A DNA stretch of 7,252 nt from a bacterium (GTDB lineage Bacteria > Patescibacteriota > Microgenomatia > UBA8517): the NCBI GenBank assembly GCA_021824385.1, contig JAKAKU010000128.1, positions 1 through 7,252 of the forward strand, in the 5' to 3' direction. Within the stretch, counting starts at the first letter, position 1, and the number at the start of each line of letters is the position of its first letter. The position numbers were made by a program, and so were the translations under genes. Of the stretch, positions 1 through 5,795 are shown one piece after another. The notes under the pieces are model-generated. The model was not told the origin of the DNA. It did no database searches and saw nothing but the letters and a program-made list of their open reading frames with translations.

Positions 1-171
1 TCCTCTCGGAAGCCCAACTGATTCACCTGAAGCGCCGAGTTGTGTATGAGGAAACCCCGCCATAAGGCTATGAATGTTGGGGATGTTGGCTTGACTCATT
101 GCGTTCCCCTCTCCCGCAGGTGCAATACCAAATCCGTCGAGTACTACCAGAAGAGCAAATTTATCGTTCAT
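1..171 (-). CDS. gpmI: 2,3-bisphosphoglycerate-independent phosphoglycerate mutase, N-terminal part (cut by window edge)
   Basis: The enzyme interconverts 3-phosphoglycerate and 2-phosphoglycerate in the cytoplasm without a 2,3-bisphosphoglycerate cofactor; the family is a two-metal (usually Mn) alkaline-phosphatase-fold enzyme. Only the first 57 residues lie here. They begin MNDKFALLVVLDGFG, containing the family's LDGxG metal-site motif with the first metal-binding Asp at residue 12, followed by GEGNA (20-24), then TQLGASGESVGLPRG (43-57), matching the conserved xLxASGxxVGLPxG segment. The catalytic serine, expected a few residues later in a GNSEVGH motif, is outside the window. The start at 171 gives the normal family N-terminus. 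No Shine-Dalgarno sequence sits at normal distance; a four-codon reading frame overlaps this start (see 168-182). The family is normally about 500-550 residues, so most of the gene is missing. Identification is firm. Confidence 0.93.
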   Translation of the reverse strand, partial: MNDKFALLVVLDGFGIAPAGEGNAMSQANIPNIHSLMAGFPHTQLGASGESVGLPRG

Positions 172-182
172 TCGTTCATCAT
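168..182 (-). other. Possible four-codon upstream reading frame overlapping the gpmI start
   Basis: On the minus strand, ATG ATG AAC GAA TGA runs from 182 to 168, and its TGA overlaps the gpmI ATG (171-169) as ATGA. A weak purine-rich element, AGGGG at 196-192, lies nine bases before the ATG at 182, a workable ribosome-binding distance, but twenty bases before the gpmI ATG, which is too far. A ribosome could therefore load at 182, stop, and restart at gpmI. This is inference; the frame may equally be chance, and AGGGG is an imperfect Shine-Dalgarno match. Confidence 0.3.
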
Positions 183-206
183 ATATGAATACCCCTGAAA
201 TATCAC

Positions 207-235
207 TTTACATATTACAGGATATATTGTATACT
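207..235 (+). promoter_or_regulatory. Sigma70-like promoter for the secreted-protein gene
   Basis: A -35 box TTTACA (207-212, five of six to TTGACA) is followed after exactly 17 bases by a -10 box TATACT (230-235, five of six to TATAAT). Predicted transcription start is about position 242, giving a leader of about 31 bases that contains the ribosome-binding site at 264-269. The spacer is AT-rich. A promoter for the divergent gpmI must lie in the same stretch (roughly 190-260 on the other strand), for example GTGAAC and TAATAT with an 18-base gap, but that assignment is weak. Confidence 0.6.
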
Positions 236-263
236 GTTCACGCTAGTTTAGCCTTGTCTAGAG

Positions 264-269
264 AAGGAG
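264..269 (+). promoter_or_regulatory. Shine-Dalgarno AAGGAG for the secreted-protein gene
   Basis: AAGGAG lies only three bases before the ATG at 273 but six bases before the GTG at 276, which directly follows that ATG. Spacing favours the GTG; codon preference favours the ATG. The choice changes the protein by one residue (MVKR versus MKR) and does not affect the signal peptide. This is the clearest ribosome-binding site in the window. Confidence 0.65.
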
Positions 270-272
270 CAT

Positions 273-932
273 ATGGTGAAAAGGTTGTATGTCTTAGTCG
301 CTTTTTTGCTTATCGCACTTACGAGTAATAGTCTGTTCGCGCAAGACGCGACAGCTACCCCAACCTCGCCGAAAAACGAGATTGAGTTCAAAACTGAGGA
401 TGCGAAGTGTTTGGTATCGTTTACCGAGCACTCAACGGCATTAGGTGGCCCTTCAGCCGACATGAGTGCGGACGTTGACCTCTCTGGGTTGACGTATATG
501 ACGGGAAAATTGGTGGAGGTTGTAACAAACCAAGGCGTTCCGTATGCACATGTGTATGTGGCACTGACTAACCAGATGTATTACGACATTTGGTTTCTCG
601 GGAGTACCATCAAATACAATCCGAATTGTGAAAACAGCATGGGTCGCGCATTGAGCGCTGTGACGGCTGACTCATTTCCGTGTCTCGCTGGCGTTTCGCC
701 GTACACCGTGTCTGCCTATAAATTCAGTGGGAGCGATGCCTTAGGGAATCTTACCACCGCACAATTTAGTGGACGAAAAGTACTCCTTCTGGGAGTAAAA
801 GAAGCCCACTATGAAATCAAACTGACCAAAGTAAAAAATGATCAGAAAGAAACACTCACCGTGGAGCCGGTGGTATACGAGGTGCCATTCGCATCGGTTA
901 TTCCTGAGGACAGCTGTTACAAAGCAAAGTAA
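273..932 (+). CDS. Secreted protein of unknown function, four cysteines
   Basis: I do not recognise this 219-residue protein. It starts with a clear Sec signal peptide: basic MVKR, a hydrophobic core at about 5-18, and a likely type I cleavage after SLFA (residue 23), just before QDATATPTSPKNE. There is no lipobox cysteine, so it is not an obvious lipoprotein, and no second membrane segment or C-terminal anchor. A Thr/Pro/Ser-rich stretch (26-33) may be a short linker. The mature part has cysteines at 46, 119, 137 and 215; an even number in an exported protein suggests two disulfides. Alternating hydrophobic residues (for example KLVEVV, HVYVAL, KVLLLGV) suggest a mostly beta fold. It has its own promoter, ribosome-binding site and terminator, so it is a single-gene unit diverging from gpmI and converging on eno. 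Metabolic neighbours do not indicate its role. The gene is almost certainly real; the function is unknown. Confidence 0.85.
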   Translation: MVKRLYVLVAFLLIALTSNSLFAQDATATPTSPKNEIEFKTEDAKCLVSFTEHSTALGGPSADMSADVDLSGLTYMTGKLVEVVTNQGVPYAHVYVALTNQMYYDIWFLGSTIKYNPNCENSMGRALSAVTADSFPCLAGVSPYTVSAYKFSGSDALGNLTTAQFSGRKVLLLGVKEAHYEIKLTKVKNDQKETLTVEPVVYEVPFASVIPEDSCYKAK

Positions 933-945
933 CAAAAGTAAACAT

Positions 946-974
946 GGGGGAGCTTTTATAGGCTCCCTTATTTT
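946..974 (+). terminator. Rho-independent terminator of the secreted-protein gene, overlapping the eno stop
   Basis: GGGAGCTT (948-955) pairs with AGGCTCCC (960-967), with one G-U pair and a TTAT loop; two further G-U pairs at 946-947 with 968-969 are possible. The stem is followed by TTATTTT (968-974). It lies 14 bases after the stop at 932. The T-tract is also the end of the convergent eno gene (stop 968-970). Read on the minus strand the same hairpin follows the eno stop directly, but the sequence after it (CCATGTTTACTTTTG) is less T-rich, so termination of eno transcripts here would be weaker. Confidence 0.8.
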
Positions 975-2248
975 GTGGCTTGCATCGCAAGTTCTGCCTC
1001 AATCGAGAGAAGACGATTATATTTCGCAACGCGCTCACCACGTGCGGGTGCCCCAAACTTTACATAGTCAGCTCCCACTCCCGTTGCAAAGTCAGCAATC
1101 AAGAATTCATTGGTTTCTCCCGATCGATGAGAGACAATTACTTTCCAATTGGCGTCTCGGCACATTTTTATGACATTCAATGTTTCTGTTACTGTTCCAA
1201 TTTGGTTTGGCTTAACGAGAATTGCATTACATGATTTTTCGGCAATTGCCTTTTGAACACGTTTGGGGTTTGTAGCCAAAAGATCGTCTCCAACAATCGT
1301 CATCTGGTCACCAAATGCTTCACGAAGTTTGTTCCATCCTTCCCAGCCATCTTCATATAGTGGATCTTCCAGAACGGCCAAATGATACATGTTGTTTACC
1401 TCTTTATAAAATTCAATCATGGCGGTTTCGTTTAGTGGAGTTGATTTATCTCGAATGGTATACACGCCCCCTTTATAAAAAGTGTCAGCAGCAACATCGA
1501 GGCCCAAAAATACGTCTCGTCCAGTTTGATAATTTGCTTCACGAATTGATTCCACGAGAATTTCTAACGCATCGGTATTGGTAAACAAATTTGGAGCATA
1601 ACCGCCTTCGTTTCCGACTGAGTGAATTGCGCCACGACGTGTTAGATTGTTCCCTATCGTCATGTAAATTTCGACACCAACACGAAGCCCTTCTGAATAT
1701 GTTTTAGAGCTCGCCGGAATGACAAAGAACTCTTGAAAGTCGAGGTTTCCTGCTCCATGAAGTCCGCCGTTTATCATGTTAAAAAGTGGAGTTGGGGCGT
1801 GTACTCTGGGAGTTATTCCATGTAATTTGGATAGCTGTTCTACCCATGAGTAAATTGGAATGTTTTTTGCAGCAGCAGCTGCTTTTAAAATCACTTCAGA
1901 GACAGCCAAAATACTATTTGCCCCAAGCTTTGATTTGTTTTCAGTTCCATCGGCTGAAATCAAAAGTTCGTCTAACTTTTGCTGGTCTTCGACATCAATT
2001 TGGGAACTTGCAACCGCAGGCCCTAAAATATTGTTTACGTTTGAAACTGCTTTTAAGACTCCCTTCCCCCAATAGCGCGTGGCATCTCCATCGCGAAGCT
2101 CAAGTGCCTCATGTGAACCAGTAGACATCCCTGATGGAACTGAAGCTACTGCAATGATGCCATTATCAAGTTGACATGCTGCTTCTACAGTAGGAGTAGC
2201 TCGTGAGTCGAGTATTTCCCGTGCCCAAATTTTATGAATTTTTGCCAT
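968..2248 (-). CDS. eno: Enolase (phosphopyruvate hydratase), divergent
   Basis: Enolase interconverts 2-phosphoglycerate and phosphoenolpyruvate; the family is a Mg-dependent cytoplasmic enzyme with a small N-terminal domain and a TIM-like barrel. From MAKIHK the protein is 426 residues, a normal length. Active-site positions expected for the family are present: the mobile loop SGMSTG (39-44), His164 in GGLHG, Glu173 in QEF, Glu214 in NEGGYAP, metal ligands Asp251, Glu294 (LEDP) and Asp321 (GDDL), Lys346 in VKPNQ, SHRSGE (373-378) and Lys397 in VKFG. It should be active. Odd points are DSRATPT at 14-20 where nearly all enolases have DSRGNPT, Met41 for the usual Ala, and Asn213 for the usual Asp in GDEGG. 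An in-frame TTG at 2263 would add five residues, but MAKIHK is the normal start; neither has a Shine-Dalgarno. It lies 42 bases after ppsA and is probably cotranscribed with it. Confidence 0.95.
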   Translation of the reverse strand: MAKIHKIWAREILDSRATPTVEAACQLDNGIIAVASVPSGMSTGSHEALELRDGDATRYWGKGVLKAVSNVNNILGPAVASSQIDVEDQQKLDELLISADGTENKSKLGANSILAVSEVILKAAAAAKNIPIYSWVEQLSKLHGITPRVHAPTPLFNMINGGLHGAGNLDFQEFFVIPASSKTYSEGLRVGVEIYMTIGNNLTRRGAIHSVGNEGGYAPNLFTNTDALEILVESIREANYQTGRDVFLGLDVAADTFYKGGVYTIRDKSTPLNETAMIEFYKEVNNMYHLAVLEDPLYEDGWEGWNKLREAFGDQMTIVGDDLLATNPKRVQKAIAEKSCNAILVKPNQIGTVTETLNVIKMCRDANWKVIVSHRSGETNEFLIADFATGVGADYVKFGAPARGERVAKYNRLLSIEAELAMQATK

Positions 2249-2290
2249 TGTGAATTGAATCAAGTTTACCGCATCGAAGTGGATGAAGAC

Positions 2291-4576
2291 TTATGAAATA
2301 ATTTTTTTCTCTGTCTTTGCAACGACTTCGCGCACTCGTTCGATGGCGTCTGGGTTTACAGAAATTCCAGTAACTCCCCATTGCACGAGCTTTTCAACAA
2401 GATCTTCATAGGTAGATGGTGCCTGACCACAAATTGAACTGGTAATACCATACTTATTGCAGGTTTTGATAACCCGTGCAAGCGCCCAATCAACGACTGG
2501 AGCACGTTCATTAAAGGCTTGTGCCACTTCGGAATTGTCACGATCTGTTCCCAAAAGAAGCATGGTTAAATCATTGCTTCCAATCGAAATTCCATCAATA
2601 CCCACCTTAATAAAGTCCTCAAGCATAATAACGTTTACCGGAAGTTCACACATCATCAGGAACTTGAATGTTGTACTTTCAAATAACCCCGATGCAGCAA
2701 CAAGCTTTCGTACACGGGCCAACTCTTGAGGAGACCTGCAGAATGGAATCATGAGATTCAAATTCTTATATTTCTCCCGGACAAGTTTTATTGCTTGAAG
2801 CTCCAAATTAAATACTTCTGGATTTGCAACATATCGGAATGCTCCTCGAAATCCAAGGAGTGGATTTGGCTCAATCGGCTCCCATGTTTTGCCTCCGGGA
2901 AGCGCACGATATTCGTTTGTTTTAAAGTCTGTTGCGCGGTACGTAACTGGTCGTGGATAAAAAGCTTCACAGAAAACCTCTAAGTCTTTAGCAAGTTTCT
3001 TGATAAACTTATCTTGCGTTTTAAGCTTAATTGCTTCTTTGGGATGGATGCCAATATTTGCAATCATAAATTCTGCTCGCAAAAGACCCACTCCATCAAC
3101 ATGTTTTTTGGCAATTTCTTTTGCACGTTCTGGTTCAGCGAGATTGACGTAAATCTTTGTTGCTGTCTTCGTACGTTTCTTTTTCTTTAGAATTTTTTTA
3201 ATCAGAAGTGCAGCTTTTTTATCGGCTTCTGGAACTTCGCCGCCGAGGTACACCAACCCTTTTGCACCATCAACGGTCACTATTTGGTCTTCCTTTAATG
3301 CATGTGTCGCAGTACGAGTACCAACTACACACGGAACACCCAGTTCTCGAGATACAATTGCGGCATGAGAAGTTGATCCACCTTGATTGGTAATAATCGC
3401 CGAAGCTTTTCTCATTGCTGGTACATAATCAGGTGATGTCATTTCTGCAACCAACACATCGCCTTGATGTACATGATCAATTTCACTTGGCGACTTAAGA
3501 ATTCGTACATGACCTGAACCAATTCCAGGACTTGCAGGCTCCCCTGACAAGAATGGAGTTACATCAGCACTTACTCCAGCTGCACCTTTTTGTGCTTGCT
3601 TGGCAACAGCAGCCATCGTGGTAATCGGACGAGTTTGGGTAATGTATAGTTTCCCATCTTCCTTGGCCCACTCCATATCTTGCGGGAAGTAATAATGCTC
3701 TTGAAGACGATTGGCGATTTTAGCGAGTTCCACGATTTCCTTATCCGTAATTTTTTGTTTATCTCTCCAACTTACGGGTACTTCTTCTTCTCGCGTTCCA
3801 TTGCCGTGTCGAACCAGTTGCTTCGATTGGTCTGAAACTTCCTTTGAAAGAATTGAAAATGTTTCTTTTTGTACAACATATTTGTCGGGAAGTACTGAAC
3901 CCTGAACAATCATTTCTCCAAGTCCCCATACACTCTCAATAACTATTCTGTCTTTTTCATTGGTTACCGGATTAATGGAGAACATAACACCTGACACTTC
4001 AGACTGAACCATTTTTTGGACAATCACGCAGATTTTTACTTTATCGTGATTTATTTTATTTTGAACACGGTAAAAAATTGCACGAGCGGTGAAGAGTGAA
4101 GCCCAACATTCTTTGATATTGGTAAGGAGTGCTTGATCCCCTTTCACATCGAGGAATGTAGCTTGTTGACCTGCAAATGAAGCCCCTGGCAAATCTTCTG
4201 CGGTTGCAGAACTTCTCACGGCAACAGTTGCGCGCTTAAACACCCCCGAGAGCTTTTTGTAAGCGCTGATTACTTCTTTTGCAACATCAGCTGGAAATTC
4301 TGCATTGATGATTCGCCTTTGAATATGCCTTGCAACACGATCAAGTTCATCAGAATCTTCTACATCAAGGTCTTTGAGTGCTGCATTTATTTCGTCTCGA
4401 AGTCCAGAATCCTCTAAAAATCTGTCATACGAAACAACGGTAACTGCGAAGCCATAGGGAACAGGAAATTTTGCCTGAGTCATTTCTCCAAGATTGGCAC
4501 CTTTCCCTCCAACCAGTGGAATATCGTGCTTGTCGATGTCTTTGAAGAAAGCAATCAGTGGATGGGCATTTGGCAT
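2291..4576 (-). CDS. ppsA: Phosphoenolpyruvate synthase (pyruvate, water dikinase)
   Basis: This 761-residue enzyme converts pyruvate and ATP to phosphoenolpyruvate, AMP and phosphate; where pyruvate kinase is absent it may also run toward pyruvate. Three parts are visible in order. The N-terminal ATP-grasp domain (about 15-320) has GGKGANLGE (23-31), VRSSATAEDLPGASFAGQ (120-137) and TQTRPI (314-319). The swivelling phosphohistidine domain (about 345-445) has TNQGGSTSHAAI with catalytic His404. The C-terminal TIM barrel (about 475-757) has DGVGLLRAEF (494-503), RATDFKTNEYRALPGG (547-562), NPLLGFRGAFRY (571-582), SIGSNDLT (664-671) and ICGQAPS with catalytic Cys716. Length fits archaeal and CPR-type PEP synthases. 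A very basic linker, KKILKKKKRTK (460-470), joins the last two domains. The gene has a good promoter but no Shine-Dalgarno, and sits 71 bases after PGI/PMI and 42 before eno, its pathway neighbour. A pyruvate, phosphate dikinase is less likely because of the length and GGSTSHAAI/ICGQAPS context. Confidence 0.95.
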   Translation of the reverse strand: MPNAHPLIAFFKDIDKHDIPLVGGKGANLGEMTQAKFPVPYGFAVTVVSYDRFLEDSGLRDEINAALKDLDVEDSDELDRVARHIQRRIINAEFPADVAKEVISAYKKLSGVFKRATVAVRSSATAEDLPGASFAGQQATFLDVKGDQALLTNIKECWASLFTARAIFYRVQNKINHDKVKICVIVQKMVQSEVSGVMFSINPVTNEKDRIVIESVWGLGEMIVQGSVLPDKYVVQKETFSILSKEVSDQSKQLVRHGNGTREEEVPVSWRDKQKITDKEIVELAKIANRLQEHYYFPQDMEWAKEDGKLYITQTRPITTMAAVAKQAQKGAAGVSADVTPFLSGEPASPGIGSGHVRILKSPSEIDHVHQGDVLVAEMTSPDYVPAMRKASAIITNQGGSTSHAAIVSRELGVPCVVGTRTATHALKEDQIVTVDGAKGLVYLGGEVPEADKKAALLIKKILKKKKRTKTATKIYVNLAEPERAKEIAKKHVDGVGLLRAEFMIANIGIHPKEAIKLKTQDKFIKKLAKDLEVFCEAFYPRPVTYRATDFKTNEYRALPGGKTWEPIEPNPLLGFRGAFRYVANPEVFNLELQAIKLVREKYKNLNLMIPFCRSPQELARVRKLVAASGLFESTTFKFLMMCELPVNVIMLEDFIKVGIDGISIGSNDLTMLLLGTDRDNSEVAQAFNERAPVVDWALARVIKTCNKYGITSSICGQAPSTYEDLVEKLVQWGVTGISVNPDAIERVREVVAKTEKKIIS

Positions 4577-4597
4577 ATAAAAATAATCTACTTATTC

Positions 4598-4626
4598 ATA
4601 GTACGTGACATAGCATGGTGTTTCAA
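4598..4626 (-). promoter_or_regulatory. Sigma70-like promoter for ppsA-eno
   Basis: On the minus strand, TTGAAA (4626-4621, five of six to TTGACA) is followed after 17 bases by TACTAT (4603-4598, four of six to TATAAT). Predicted transcription start is near 4591, leaving a leader of about 15 bases with no Shine-Dalgarno before the ATG at 4576. It fills the gap between PGI/PMI and ppsA, so ppsA-eno can be transcribed apart from the upstream gene. I see no hairpin terminator between the two genes, so read-through is also possible. Confidence 0.5.
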
Positions 4627-4647
4627 GTGATGAAAATGAGAGAGACA

Positions 4648-5682
4648 TCATTCCTTCCCCATTTCAGTCTTGAAGTAATCAACCCACGGAATTTCCATCA
4701 TTTTGACATTGTTTTTGAGGGCTAAATAGTATTGAACAAACGAACCAAAGGTAAGAACTTCCAATACTTGTGAGAGTTTATCAAGTGAGCGAACTTTGTA
4801 TACCAATGAGTCGATGCGCTGTTTCTTTAACACTTCCTTGGTAATTGCGTAGCGTTTTTTCACGCGATCGGAATAGAGTTCGCTTTCAAAAAAAACAAAC
4901 TGAATATCATTTGCCAGATCATGGGGAAACTGCAATCCTTCGAGCAAATGGTGGTTGAGCTCTGGCAGTTCAAAAAGCGCTGAAAAGGTTTTTGCTGTTT
5001 CATTGAGCTGGTTTTTGAAGGCGTGTACTGACCCAAGTAAATGTTCACTTGCTACAAGAATGGGAATTTCTACGCCGAGTGACGCTGCCATTTTTTTGGC
5101 TTCATTGCTTTCTGTTGGCATTTCCGCATCAAATTCAACAGCATAACTCTCAGCCTTTTTTATCGCCTCTTCAAATTGCGCTGCCGAAATAGAAGTAAAT
5201 CCAGCTCTGCTAAACAATGAAAGCAAACTTCCAACTGCATACCCCAGGGCAAGGCGCGGCTGGTTTGAAGGGTTGAATTGGGGGTCGATGTGGTATGTCG
5301 GAATTTGATGCTCTGCCGCCAGATCTGAGAGCAGTCCTCCCGTTGTTATTACAATGAGTTGCCCTCGCTTTTCATAGGCTTCATGAAATGCACTAATGGT
5401 TTCTTCTGTGCCCCCTGAATACGAGGATAAAACCACGAGTGTTTGCTCCCCCACATAAAACGGCACATGATATCCACTTACCACTTCAACGGGAACGTGC
5501 AGTGATTCAGCGCCGAGCGAATGCACAATTCGTCCACCCAAAGCAGATCCTCCCATACCACAGATAACAACATTTAAAATTTTTGAAAAGTCGATTGCGG
5601 TTTCAAGCTCTGAAACAGCTTTCCAACTTTCACGAAGTTGAGAAGGGAAAAAATGAATCGTATCAAGTACTGGATCTGGCAT
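4648..5682 (-). CDS. Bifunctional phosphoglucose/phosphomannose isomerase (SIS-domain type)
   Basis: The family interconverts glucose-6-P, fructose-6-P and mannose-6-P, the entry to glycolysis and to mannose activation, in the cytoplasm. The 344-residue protein carries two SIS (sugar isomerase) domains. The first has CGMGGSALGGR (41-51) and the phosphate-binding loop SSYSGGTEET (86-95), then QPRLALGY (141-148). The second has NQLNETAK (224-231) and PELNHHLLEGL (240-250), holding the conserved Glu-x-Asn-His that supplies the catalytic glutamate. It is much shorter than the E. coli-type PGI (about 550) and matches the archaeal/crenarchaeal-style and CPR family. The C-terminus, VKMMEIPWVDYFK (326-338), differs from my remembered consensus VDPTPVxxVDYFK, losing a conserved Thr, so mannose-6-P activity is less certain. 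The start at 5682 gives a normal N-terminus without a Shine-Dalgarno. It may be transcribed with ppsA-eno or separately. Confidence 0.88.
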   Translation of the reverse strand: MPDPVLDTIHFFPSQLRESWKAVSELETAIDFSKILNVVICGMGGSALGGRIVHSLGAESLHVPVEVVSGYHVPFYVGEQTLVVLSSYSGGTEETISAFHEAYEKRGQLIVITTGGLLSDLAAEHQIPTYHIDPQFNPSNQPRLALGYAVGSLLSLFSRAGFTSISAAQFEEAIKKAESYAVEFDAEMPTESNEAKKMAASLGVEIPILVASEHLLGSVHAFKNQLNETAKTFSALFELPELNHHLLEGLQFPHDLANDIQFVFFESELYSDRVKKRYAITKEVLKKQRIDSLVYKVRSLDKLSQVLEVLTFGSFVQYYLALKNNVKMMEIPWVDYFKTEMGKE

Positions 5683-5699
5683 TAATTATGTATGACACT

Positions 5700-5705
5700 T
5701 TTATA
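5700..5705 (-). promoter_or_regulatory. Possible -10 box for the PGI/PMI gene
   Basis: TATAAA on the minus strand (5705-5700, five of six to TATAAT) would place a transcription start near 5693, about 11 bases before the ATG at 5682. No good -35 box lies 16-18 bases upstream (ACCAAA or similar), so the call rests on the -10 box alone. Another near-consensus hexamer, CATAAT at 5690-5685, is too close to the ATG to serve this start. Confidence 0.25.
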
Positions 5706-5753
5706 AAAAACTTGCAACGTCTTTTGGTTTTTAGCTTTTGGAAGGGAGCGATG

Positions 5754-5759
5754 TATACT
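5754..5759 (+). promoter_or_regulatory. Possible -10 box for the orphan gene at 5796
   Basis: TATACT (5754-5759) matches five of six positions of TATAAT and is preceded by TG, giving the same octamer TGTATACT as the promoter at 228-235. The -35 region is weak (TTAGCT at 5731-5736). Transcription would start near 5766, leaving about 30 bases before the ATG at 5796. If correct, the in-frame ATG at 5751 is not in the transcript, which favours the later start. Confidence 0.35.
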
Positions 5760-5795
5760 TGTGTTGTTTTAAAATTGGTTGAATGGGAGATTGGT

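Noticed and set aside
210..230. Imperfect inverted repeat ACATAT / ATATTGT in the promoter spacer as an operator
   Set aside because: Short, imperfect and made of AT-rich sequence normal for a promoter; no second copy at the other promoters.
838..1173. Plus-strand frame crossing from the secreted-protein gene into eno
   Set aside because: It overlaps two well-supported genes and the terminator between them and has no family resemblance; a shadow frame.
1869..1884. GCAGCAGCAGCTGC repeat-like stretch
   Set aside because: It encodes the alanine run in the enolase helix (KAAAAAK); codon repetition explains it.
5583..5795. A 5' extension of the orphan plus-strand gene back to 5583 (71 more codons)
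   Set aside because: It would overlap the first 100 bases of the PGI/PMI gene on the other strand and has no start signal; the ATG at 5796 has GGGAGA at good spacing.
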